Source: Isoperla grammatica
Lineage: Eukaryota; Arthropoda; Insecta; Plecoptera; Perlodidae
Assembly: GCA_945910005.1 (NCBI GenBank)
Contig: OX246737.1
Location: 76,997,150-77,061,149, forward strand
Direction: 5' to 3'
Length of the DNA stretch: 64,000 nt
In this document: positions 10,492 to 20,454 of the stretch, piece by piece
Position numbering within the stretch: position 1 is the first letter of the stretch
How the letters are laid out: every line of letters begins with the position of its first letter
Program-made: the position numbers and the translations under genes
The notes under the pieces: model-generated
What the model was told of the DNA's origin: nothing
What the model saw: only the letters and a program-made list of their open reading frames with translations
Databases searched by the model: none

Positions 10492-11196
10492 ACAATAGGG
10501 AATATGCGTAATCTCTTTTTATCATTTTACTAGATTAGGATTAACTTCCTGAATACAAAAATATTTTATTTCGATGACATAGACAAAAGTTTCATTTATA
10601 AAAACGAGCTGAAAGTTTCACACATATTTATGGCGGGAAAAACGGGGCATACGTCACTTTCCCTGTATCAGCAATCAACCAATCATATAATGATAAATAA
10701 AATAACGCTTATTTGATAATTATCATATCCAAAATCATATTAAATCGAATGAATGTCTAGTACGCCTAATAATTAATTTTGAAGCCCAATTACTATAAAA
10801 ACAATAATACCAAACCTATTTTCATAGAATATCAGTAAATATTGGGTGTTGTTATTCATATAAAGCAGACTTGACAACGGCTTGAGTAAAAATGTTGACA
10901 AGGTTAGTTGACTGACCTTGAACATTTGATTGTTTCGTCTAGGAGGCGGTGGAAAAGTCCAAGGAGGTTATATGCAAAGTCATTCATATAAGCAGTGATT
11001 TTGAAGGATTGTGACGTCACATACCGTTTAAAAATAATAGTGCGGGAAACAGATAATCAAAATCTTTGAACATTTATAGAAGTATAATGAGTAAATTTTA
11101 AAACTTTTAAATTAGGTTTCTGATGTCTTCAGATGAATAACAATATATTCCACGTACTTTCAGAGCTGTAGAAAATTCATGCACATTCCCTATTGT
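10492..11196. mobile_element. Candidate 705-bp inverted-terminal element
   Basis: acaatagggaatatgcgtaa at 10492 matches, in inverted orientation, the end at 11196 (acaatagggaatgtgcatga read on the minus strand). No clear target duplication or coding sequence is seen. It could be a non-autonomous transposon or a chance short inverted repeat. Confidence 0.35.
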
Positions 11197-11480
11197 AAAA
11201 TTCAGTATATGAGTTGGGAACGAAGCTCATATTTTTTATATCAAACACACTACTCAGTTATTAAATACAGATTAGTATTATAATTATTATATTATGTGTA
11301 CAATATATTAAATATATGTGAACAAAAGGCTAACCGAAAACAACCATACATTTATTTATTTAATATCAGCTATCAATAAATGCCAAAAAAAATTAGATTG
11401 TAGGCCTACATTAATGAAGGAAAACTGTAATCTAAATAAGCAAAGGAAAATCACGTAATTGAAACAATAAATAGAAGAGA
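11197..11480. other. AT-rich spacer, nothing recognised
   Basis: This is low-complexity AT-rich sequence between the candidate element and the left edge of the 82-bp array. No splice-compatible downstream dipeptidase exon was found here. Confidence 0.5.
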
Positions 11481-13797
11481 AACACCACAGTGGTGAGTGA
11501 TACCAACCTGTGCCCCCACGAGTCCAGCGCGCAGGCAAGTAAGATCTGTGTGTTTGACATGATCTATCACAGTGGTGAGTGATACCAACCTGTGCCCCCA
11601 CGAGTACAGCGCGCAGGCGTGTAAGATCTGTGTGTTAGACATGATCTATCACAGTGGTGAGTGATACCAACCTGTGCCCCCACGAGTACAGCGCGCAGGC
11701 AAGTAAGATCTGTGTGTTTGACATGATCTATCACAGTGGTGAGTGATACCAACCTGTGCCCCCACGAGTACAGCGCGCAGGCGTGGAAGATCTGTGTGTT
11801 TGACATGATCTATCACAGTGGTGAGTGATACCAACCTGTGCCCCCACGAGTACAGCGCGCAGGCGTGGAAGATCTGTGTGTTAGACACGATCTATCACAG
11901 TGGTGAGTGATACCAACCTGTGCCCCCACGAGTACAGCGCGCAGGCGTGGAAGATCTGTGTGTTAGACACGATCTATCACAGTGGTGAGTGATACCAACC
12001 TGTGCCCTCACGAGTACAGCGCGCAGGCGTGGAAGATCTGTGTGTTAGACACGATCTATCACAGTGGTGAGTGATACCAACCTGTGCCCCCACGAGTACA
12101 GCGCGCAGGCGTGGAAGATCTGTGTGTTAGACACGATCTATCACAGTGGTGAGTGATACCAACCTGTGCCCCCACGAGTACAGCGCGCAGGCGTGGAAGA
12201 TCTGTGTGTTAGACACGATCTATCACAGTGGTGAGTGATACCAACCTGTGCCCCCACGAGTCCAGCGTGCAGGCGTGGAAGATCTGTGTTTCACATGATC
12301 TATCACAGTGGTGAGTGATACCAACCTGTGCCCCCACGAGTACAGCGCGCAGGCGTGGAAGATCTGTGTGTTTGACATGATCTATCACAGTGGTGAGTGA
12401 TACCAACCTGTGCCCCCACGAGTACAGCGCGCAGACGTGGAAGATCTGTGTGTTTGACATGATCTATCACAGTGGTGAGTGATACCAACCTGTGCCCCCA
12501 CGAGTACAGCGCGCAGGCGTGGAAGATCTGTGTGTTTCACATGATCTATCACAGTGGTGAGTGATACCAACCTGTGCCCCCACGAGTCCAGCGCGCAGGC
12601 AAGTAAGATCTGTGTGTTTGACATGATCTATCACAGTGGTGAGTGATACCAACCTGTGCCCCCACGAGTCCAGCGCGCAGGCAAGTAAGATCTGTGTGTT
12701 TGACATGATCTATCACAGTGGTGAGTGATACCAACCTGTGCCCCCACGAGTACAGCGCGCAGGCGTGGAAGATCTGTGTGTTTGACATGATCTATCACAG
12801 TGGTGAGTGATACCAACCTGTGCCCTCACGAGTACAGCGCGCAGGCAAGTAAGATCTGTGTGTTTGACATGATCTATCACAGTGGTGAGTGATACCAACC
12901 TGTGCCCCACAAGTCCAGCGCGCAGACGTGTAAGATCTGTGTGTTTGACATGATCTATCACAGTGGATAGTGATACCAACCTGTGCCCCCACGAGTACAG
13001 CGCGCAGGCAAGTAAGATCTGTGTGTTTGACATGATCTATCACAGTGGTGAGTGATACCAACCTGTGCCCCACGAGTCCAGCGCGCAGACGTGTAAGATC
13101 AGTGTGTTTGACATGATCTATCACAGTGGTAAGTGATACCAACCTGTGCCCCCACGAGTACAGCGCGCAGGCGTGGAAGATCTGTGTGTTTCACATGATC
13201 TATCACAGTGGTGAGTGATACCAACCTGTGCCCCCACGAGTACAGCGCGCAGGCGTGTAAGATCTGTGTGTTTGACATGATCTATCACAGTGGTGAGTGA
13301 TACCAACCTGTGCCCCCACGAGTACAGCGCGCAGGCGTGGAAGATCTGTGTGTTTGACATGATCTATCACAGTGGTAAGTGATACCAACCTGTGCCCCCA
13401 CGAGTACAGCGCGCAGGCGTGGAAGATCTGTGTGTTTGACATGATCTATCACAGTGGTGAGTGATACCAACCTGTGCCCCCACGAGTCCAGCGTGCAGGC
13501 GTGGAAGATCTGTGTTTCACATGATCTATCACAGTGGTGAGTGATACCAACCTGTGCCCCCACGAGTACAGCGCGCAGGCGTGTAAGATCTGTGTGTTTG
13601 ACATGATCTATCACAGTGGTGAGTGATACCAACCTGTGCCCCCACGAGTACAGCGCGCAGGCGTGGAAGATCTGTGTGTTTGACATGATCTATCACAGTG
13701 GGGAGTGATACCAACCTGTGCCCCCACGAGTACAGCGCGCAGGCGTGTAAGATCTGTGTGTTAGACACGATCTATCACAGTGGTGAGTGATACCAAC
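11480..13797 (-). repeat. 82-bp tandem array seeded by a dipeptidase exon end plus its splice donor
   Basis: About 28 units of 82 bp, read on the minus strand. Each comprises about 45 nt matching the tail of the dipeptidase exon at 13798-13954 (from CACACAGATCTTCC to the closing CAG) and about 37 nt of intron head (GTTGGTATCACTCACC and onward). Nearly every unit keeps the CAG|GTTGGT exon/intron junction. The unit length is not a multiple of three, so reading frames rotate from unit to unit. Frames stay open across about three units and usually end at the TGATAG in the intron-derived part. Variants include gagtccag versus gagtacag and cgtggaag versus caagtaag. The array is continuous with the exon and extends downstream into the intron. 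Confidence 0.95.
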
Positions 13798-13954
13798 CTG
13801 TGCCCCCACGAGTCCAGCGCGCAGGCGTGGAAGATCTGTGTGTGACCAGGCGCTGTTCGACCAAGGAGAAACCAGGCGTAGGTCCTCACCGAACCGGAAG
13901 TCCTCTAGGCGGTTGTGCAGAAACTTCCGGATGTTCCACGGTAGGTCGTTGTGG
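13798..13954 (-). CDS. Membrane dipeptidase, exon with the HND zinc-ligand motif
   Basis: The exon begins after a tttctag acceptor (AG at 13955-13956). It contributes the last base of a Gly codon and then 52 residues: HNDLPWNIRKFLHN at the start, SPWSNSAWSHTDLPRL in the middle and RAGLVGAQ at the end. It closes in phase 0 at CAG|GTTGGT. Joined to the exon at 35571-35757 it gives the conserved LVDGHNDLPW of peptidase family M19. In that family the His and Asp of HND bind the active-site zinc, and the enzymes hydrolyse dipeptides (and, in vertebrates, leukotriene D4) at the cell surface. The spacing from HNDLPW to HTDLPRLRAG and GAQ fits the family, where an FWSAY-like segment follows. That next exon is not in the window. 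The 3' 45 nt of this exon is the seed of the adjacent 82-bp array. Confidence 0.92.
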
Positions 13955-13958
13955 CTAG

Positions 13959-14228
13959 AAACAGCCAATACGGTCATGTTATGCTCTTCTACCAAGCAGT
14001 TAGGGTTATTAAACTTCTTCTGAGTTTTATATTAGACACGCAATACACACATTCACCGGCAACTTTGTAATAAAAAATCTGCAGATAGTATTGTTTACTC
14101 AAGATTGTCTGATAACGCTTGTGATATCTTAATCTACGGTCATAAAATACAACTATATAAAAAGGATTAATAATTTAACATTATATAATATAATGAACAT
14201 GTTCATTGAGATGCGGTACACCAAGCGG
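13959..14228. other. Intron sequence upstream of the dipeptidase exon
   Basis: AT-rich sequence with no gene. Directly upstream of the acceptor on the minus strand the sequence is only weakly pyrimidine-rich (ggctgtttctag). Confidence 0.6.
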
Positions 14229-14395
14229 CAGGCTTATCTGGGTGGATTGGAGTTTTTACCCCTCCCCCCTTGATTACAAACAACAGCAAACCCTCCAAAA
14301 CTAATCCAAAATTGAGTTTTATCCTCGCATCATGCCTTCTTGGGTGAAACAGGAGCTAAGTAGATGATATGATGGTGAATGAGCCCCACCCCTTA
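14229..14395. repeat. Dispersed repeat, left third of an interrupted copy
   Basis: It matches 9230-9385 (ggcttatctgggtgg, cttgattacaaacaac, gagttttatcctcgcatcat, aggagctaagtagatgatat). The copy is cut at ccccTTA by the Harbinger element that follows. Confidence 0.8.
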
Positions 14396-15129
14396 AGGTG
14401 CGTTTCCACTAGGGGGATAAATCCCCGGGACTTTATCCCCCGATAAAATCCGGCGGATATTTTTCTCTCCCCGGTCACATTTTTCTCCCCGAACCGTGTG
14501 CTGAGATATTATCCCCCGTGTCCCCCGCGATCCGTGGCAAGTGGAAGATATTTGGATGTCCGAGGGATATTTCCTACTGCGCATGCGCAAACTCATTCAT
14601 CCACACCCCTGAATTACATACCACGGCCAAATAACGTAGCGTGACGGCTAATTTGTCAGCGGGTGAAATAGCATCTCTGAATTTGGTGTCCTGTTTAAAA
14701 CAATTAACGGACACACCATATTCAACAAGTTTTCAAAATCAGCTGGAGTCGTCCGACAGAAATTTTTAAACCCAGCTCTATCTTCCATCCTTAAATCATT
14801 CATTACCTAACCAAATGCACCATGAGAATCTCGCTTTTTCAAAAAATTTCTTATCCACCATCTTGGACGTTTTCTTTGTTTTTCTTGAAGCGTCGAGTCG
14901 TTAATTAATATGTATGATGCACTTATACCCAGTAAAGTCAACGCAACAGTGACAACCTCCATCTTCGATGGCAAACATGACACTGTTGCTGTAACTTGTC
15001 CGCCTACATGTGGAAACGCAAACGTCCGGGGGACTTTATCCTGAGATAAACTCCCTCGGATATTATCCGCGGGAGTTTATCTCGGGGGATAAAGTCCCGC
15101 GGATTTATCCCTCTAGTGGAAACGCACCT
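14396..15129. mobile_element. 734-bp PIF/Harbinger remnant
   Basis: The inverted ends match: aggtgcgtttccactagggg at the left and ctctagtggaaacgcacct at the right. TTA lies on both sides (14393-14395 and 15130-15132). Sub-terminal repeats of the ggggataaa/tttatcccc type are frequent. The uninterrupted copy at 9230-9660 shows the insertion site. The interior encodes part of a Harbinger transposase on the minus strand. Confidence 0.9.
14620..14861 (-). pseudogene. Harbinger transposase N-terminal region, frameshifted
   Basis: Read from 14861, the segments MVDKKFFEKARF, MEDRAGFKNFCRTTPADFEN and then, in another frame, TKFRDAISPADKLAVTLRYL follow the typical N-terminal order of HARBI1-like transposases. 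In those proteins an I-S-P-x-x-(R/K)-L-A-V-T-L-R-(F/Y)-L-A block precedes the DDE nuclease core. At least two frameshifts separate the segments, and everything after the block is deleted. It is non-functional. Confidence 0.85.
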
Positions 15130-15244
15130 TTAGTGACGGTTGCTCCAAAACTAATCCCCAATTGAGTTTTATCCTCACGTCGTGTTCTTGGGTAAAATAG
15201 TAGTTTAATAGATGATATGAAGGTAAATGGGCCTAGCCCTCTAT
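15130..15244. repeat. Dispersed repeat, middle part of the interrupted copy
   Basis: It resumes at tttagtgacggttgctcc, which corresponds to ttagtgatggttgctc at about 9391. It continues through the second subunit (aattgagttttatcctcacg) to gggcctagccctc, where the 3.1-kb palindrome begins. Confidence 0.8.
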
Positions 15245-18200
15245 AGTCCTTTGCATAAAGCTCGAAAAAGGCCTGATCGGTATAAAATTTGGGTCAAAAG
15301 ATGACATATCAAAGGAATGCTTGAGACGAGAACTTAAAAAAAAAAACATGATATAATTCTGGCTAATCCAGCTTTCTATGGGAAAACCAGGGTCAAAGGT
15401 CAAATTTGTAATTTTTTAAAATAATTTTTAATGAAATAATGAAATTTACTTGCAAATTTAAACATGCATTTTTTGTAAGGTAAAAGTTTTATATTTCTTT
15501 AAAAAAATCAAGTTACCAACTTAACCTTTTTTTTTACCTTGATTGAGGCAATTTCTTCAAAATGGGCAATTTGTAAAATTCTGGTCGATTTATTGGCCAA
15601 TACTCATGATATCAACGTACTTACTCATAAATACGTTATAATGAATAGTCTTGTTGTTAACACATTGATTGTACGATATTCATCCAAATGGCAGTCTAAA
15701 ATCAATAGGTTAGTATCGTCAAACTAGGTCTAGTAACTAAAATATTACTTGGGGGTACTCTAAAGACGTAGAATTTTAATTGCAATTACAATAACGTATC
15801 ATAATATTATGTCTTAATATTTAAAGAATGTAACAGTCATGTAACTTATAAAGTTTATTACTAAATTCCTACTTTAATACCTAAGAAATTAGGATATTCT
15901 TGAACTGGTGTGCTACTGAACAAAATATGTAAAACAAAACCATGAATATGTTAGATACGTGACATGATAGTATGATACAATATCTACCTTAGCAGTCACT
16001 GTCCAAGTCGTCAGATTAATCATCTTCTGAATCACTGGAATTCTCATGCTGGGTACTAATATTTGTAAAATCCTTCAGCTTACAAGCGTGGGTATACTTC
16101 ATTTGATTTGCCAAACACTCACAGGTCGGAATCTTGAAAACACGGTATCAGTTACACGCTAGGAGATCCTTAACAGCCAAAGGTACTTGTGTTTTAACCA
16201 TCCACTCGATGTCCAGATCTTTTTTTGCCGTAGTTTTCCATCCATAGACACATGGATCAGGAACCTCAGGGTTTGCTTCCAAACAACGTATTCAGACCAC
16301 GTATTCCAAACAACGTATTCAGACCGTTGATTTGTAGTTAGCTCGCAGCCGCAGGATATGAAGCAGTTGACAATCGTTACAAGGTGGTTGCTGATAAGAA
16401 TAGAAATCACCACACCTCGAAAAAACTCGTAGCGCAGCTGGTGGACGCTTGACTACCAACAATTGAACACACTTTGCTGATGTGTAAACACTAGCGAGTT
16501 CGAAGTATGCAATACCTTCCCTTGCCTCCATGACTGTACTGGTTGTGACTTAGGTTGGAATTCATAGTCAGCCTACACCTAGGGGCACCCATTGTTGATA
16601 TGGATTGGTTTTCTATGTGGAAAATAACATGCATTAAACTGTTTCGTTGTTAACAACGGGCGCCTCTGGGTGTAGGGGACGACTGAGTTCCAACCTGAGG
16701 GAGTTCATTCAGTGGTAAAGGGAAAAGAAAACTTTGAATACCCTGAGAAAACAGCTGCAATTCTGTTTCAAGCTAAGCAATCTGGGTGAGGACTGGAGAG
16801 TTTTTCTGTAAACTATGCTCTTTGACCACGACTCTCATGCGTCAACCAGTTGCGCTATACGAGCTTTTTAGAAGTAGGTTTTGTGATATCACATCTAATC
16901 AGCTACCACCTTGTAACGATTGTCTACTATACTTCATATCCTGCATCCCAACGAGCGAAAGATCGTTGTTTGGTAGCCAACCTTGATGTTCTGATCCATG
17001 TGACTATGGAGGAAGCTCACGGTAAAAGGAGATCTGAGCAACGAGTTGATGGTTGTAACTCCAGCACCTTTGACGTTATGGATCTCCAAGCCTGTAACTG
17101 TTGCCGTGTTTGCAAGATGCCGACCTGTGAGTGTTTGACAATCAACTGAAGTGAATGCTGGAGTGAACGTTTGTAAGCTGAAGGATTATACAAATATCGG
17201 TAGGCCCTACGCAGCATGAGAATTCCAGTGAGTCAGAAGGTGATAAATCTTACGACTTTAATTGTGATTGATTTTGACTTTAAATTTGATTAATTCGACT
17301 ACTAGACATTAAACTGCAAACTAGTAACTGCTAAGGTAGATAACTTATCATACTATCATATCACGTAATTGAACATGGTCATGCTCTTTTCTAAAAATGT
17401 ATTTTGTTACAGTATCACACCAATTCAAGAATACTCTGATTGCTGACGAACTTTAATAGAAATTAAGTAATACATTTAAATTGTTTTATGTTATATGATA
17501 AGTACATACTCTTACGATTACAGCATAATAATATCAGTCGTTTTTGTAATTGCAATTAAAATACTACGTCTTTTGAGTACCCACAAATAATATTCAATTA
17601 CTAGAGCTAGTTTGACGATACTTACCTATTGATCTTTGACCGCCATTTTGAGTAAGTACTGTACTAGCAATGTGATAACAACAAGAACTAAACTATGTAT
17701 GGTAAATACTTTGATATAATGAATATTGGCCAATAAAGCGACGAAACTTTTACAAATTACCCATTTGTAGGAAATTGACTTCAATCAAGGTCCAAAAAGG
17801 TTATGTGGGTAATTTAATTTTTATTTTTTAAGAAATATAATACATTAACCTTACTAAAAATGTACGTTTATGCTTACCAACATTTTTCATTATTTAATTA
17901 AAAATTATTTAAAAAATTACACCATTGACATTTTACCCTGGTTTTGACATAGAAAGCTGGATTGTTTAGACTCCTTGGTCCGGATTCACAAGAGGTCCTT
18001 AGTCTTTTTTGGTCTTATCTTTAAGACCGGCCTAATTTTGAACCGCTTAAAAAAACAGAAAATTATCTTAAAATAGATTTTAAAACATATTATTGGAAAG
18101 GTTATTATGTCCTTGTTCTCACCAGGAATTCATAAATGTTCATGTGATCTGAGTCTGGTTTTACAAGAGGTTCAAAGTTAGGCCGGTCTTAGAGATAAGA

Positions 18201-18345
18201 CCCAAATAATACTAAGGACCTCTTGTGAATCCGGGCTCAGAGGTTTATCATGTTGTTTTAAAAGTGCTCGTCACAGGCTTTCATTTGAAATATTTCATCC
18301 TTTCATCCAATTTTTTATACCGTCATTCGCGTTATGCAAAGTACT
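15245..18345. mobile_element. 3.1-kb palindromic element with long diverged arms
   Basis: The left arm (agtcctttgcataa at 15245 to about 16490) is the diverged reverse complement of the right arm (about 16790 to ttatgcaaagtact at 18345). Matched landmarks include caatagGTtagtatcgtcaaac near 15700 with its partner near 17620, and caaacactcacaggtcgg (about 16111) with ccgacctgtgagtgtttg (about 17120). The centre has a further inverted pair (taggttggaa at 16552, ttccaacct at 16689). The inner arms carry related open frames: minus 16319-16531 with PPCNDC, and plus 16786-17149 with PPCNDC and the Cys-rich ACNCCRVCKMPTCEC. I do not recognise this protein. It inserted into the dispersed repeat after the sequence ccctc. 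A MITE at 17979-18234 is nested in the right arm. Confidence 0.85.
17979..18234. mobile_element. About 256-bp palindromic MITE nested in the palindrome
   Basis: tccggattcacaagaggtcc at the left and ggacctcttgtgaatccggg at the right are inverted copies. The match continues for about 65 bp (ttatctttaagaccggccta with taggccggtcttagagataa). The corresponding place in the left arm (about 15362) lacks it, which confirms insertion. Confidence 0.88.
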
Positions 18346-18495
18346 ATTAGTGATGGTTCCTCAGTGCACGCAAAATAGTGTTACATGGAATTTGTGTCCA
18401 AGCATAAATTTTGGCATTAAATGACTAAAAAAGGTTTTGGCATTAAAGCCCTAAGCATTCGGTGAAGCAACCGATGAAATAGGCAAACAATTTTG
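18346..18495. repeat. Dispersed repeat, right part of the interrupted copy
   Basis: attagtgatggttcctcagtgcacgc resumes the family exactly where the palindrome ends. It runs in parallel with 9510-9660 (tgtgtccaagcataaatttt, ggcattaaatga, gaagcaaccgatgaa). Confidence 0.8.
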
Positions 18496-18545
18496 ACATA
18501 AACAACAAACAAATACTTATCACTTACATATCAGAATCTTAGTTT

Positions 18546-19091
<546 letters not shown>

Positions 19092-19144
19092 CAACTTGTG
19101 AAATTAGTTTTTAACATACACTTTGTGGTTGTAAACGACGCTTA

Positions 19145-19516
19145 GAGCGAAGGATACCTCTACGTCAAAAACCGCAGAAAATTTTCAAGTTTTAATGATA
19201 TCTCAAGATTGGAACACAACATCAAAAATCTGAGACAACATAGCGCTGTGGTTTGGTAATCCCTACACACTTAATGATAAATGTATTTAACGTTATCATC
19301 AGTATGACTGTGATGACTAATTCCTTAGTAATTTAAGGAAATCGTTATCACAGTCATACTGATGATAACGTTAAATATATTTATCATTCAGTGTGTAGGG
19401 ATTACCAAACCACAGCGCTATGTAGTCTCAGATTTTTGATGTTGTGTTTCCATCTTGAGATATAGTTAAAAAATGAGAATTTTCTGCAGTTTTTGACGTA
19501 GAGGTATCCTTCGCTC
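19145..19516. mobile_element. 372-bp near-perfect palindromic MITE with TTA target duplication
   Basis: The ends are gagcgaaggatacctctacg and its reverse complement, flanked by TTA at 19142-19144 and 19517-19519. Arms of about 175 bp pair almost throughout (ttatcatcagtatgactgtg with cacagtcatactgatgataa) around a short centre that can also fold. The 3-bp TTA duplication suggests PIF/Harbinger. A single-arm relative lies near 5590-5700. Confidence 0.92.
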
Positions 19517-19519
19517 TTA

Positions 19520-19904
19520 ACTTGGGGCACAATCGATATCCTACGTACTTTAATATATTCTTACATACATATTATTTGAATGATTAATATCTGTGAAAGT
19601 AAAGTACCATTAACATTAAAGGCAGACTATATTCTAATATAAATTTGTACAAATCTGGTGTTATTGAGGTTTTAATTAAGTTTTTACTCGTTGGTGGAGG
19701 TGCCGGGTATATGCCGAACGCCGATAAAAATCGGTTCTATATAGTCTTGAGGACAATCCGAAAAAAGGTTCTAATAATATAAAGAACACGTGAAAAATGT
19801 ATAACCTAGAATATAAAATAAGTATCATGGCGTTCACGTTAAAAATTATCAATGCTGTTATTTATCACAAATGATATCATTTGTATTTAACAAGCGTCAA
19901 TGTA
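19520..19904. other. AT-rich non-coding spacer
   Basis: No gene or repeat is recognised in this interval. Confidence 0.5.
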
Positions 19905-20170
19905 TATATCAGGCTCACCAAAGTTAAGCAACCTCGGGTAGGTCAGGAGGAGGACAAGTGACCACTCTAACCTGAAACACTAGATCCCGTTGCCTAGAGA
20001 AGATTGGAGTGTTCGATAGCTTGTGTAACAGCTTCGTTCATCTCGTCAACTGCTCGGCAGTCCAGGTTAGTGGAGGAATCTATATGACTTCTCAAAGTTA
20101 CACCTCCTTTCGGATAGGACGTAAAGCATTGTGCCATGCACTGGCCTTAATTGCAATAAAGTAACTAAAA
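19905..20170 (+). mobile_element. Possible 5S rRNA-derived SINE
   Basis: The head aagttaagcaacctcgggta, followed by aggacaagtgacc, resembles the internal promoter and 3' half of 5S rRNA (agctaagcagggtcggg ... gggagacc). The tail tcggataggacgtaaagcat ... ggccttaattgcaataaag resembles a LINE-type 3' end. The 5' half of 5S rRNA is not seen, so it is not a functional 5S gene. It could be a SINE3-like element or a chance similarity. Confidence 0.4.
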
Positions 20171-20454
20171 TATATCAGGCAGTTCATTTTTAATTTGTTA
20201 ACTCCAACACACAACTGTATTCTAACCACAAAAAGGGACAGGGCTACAGCTAAAAAGCTATCGAGGATATATTCTCAAAACATATACAACAACAAAAGCG
20301 AAGTAGGCATCATGGGTGATAAATAACACTTTTGGGACATTCGTGCAAACCACAACCAACAACGGCTGATGATGTCACGGCAGGTGGGCCAAACCAGAAA
20401 CTATGGTTGTGATAATTAACGTGGTGCACAAAAATTACAGATTCGATTGACTGC
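20171..20454. other. Non-coding spacer before the 68-bp array
   Basis: No gene is recognised. The sequence grades into diverged 68-bp units from about 20455. Confidence 0.5.

Noticed and set aside
1..11340. Next dipeptidase exon (expected to begin FWSAY-like)
   Set aside because: I looked for this motif on the minus strand and did not find it with an acceptor. It is probably left of the window.
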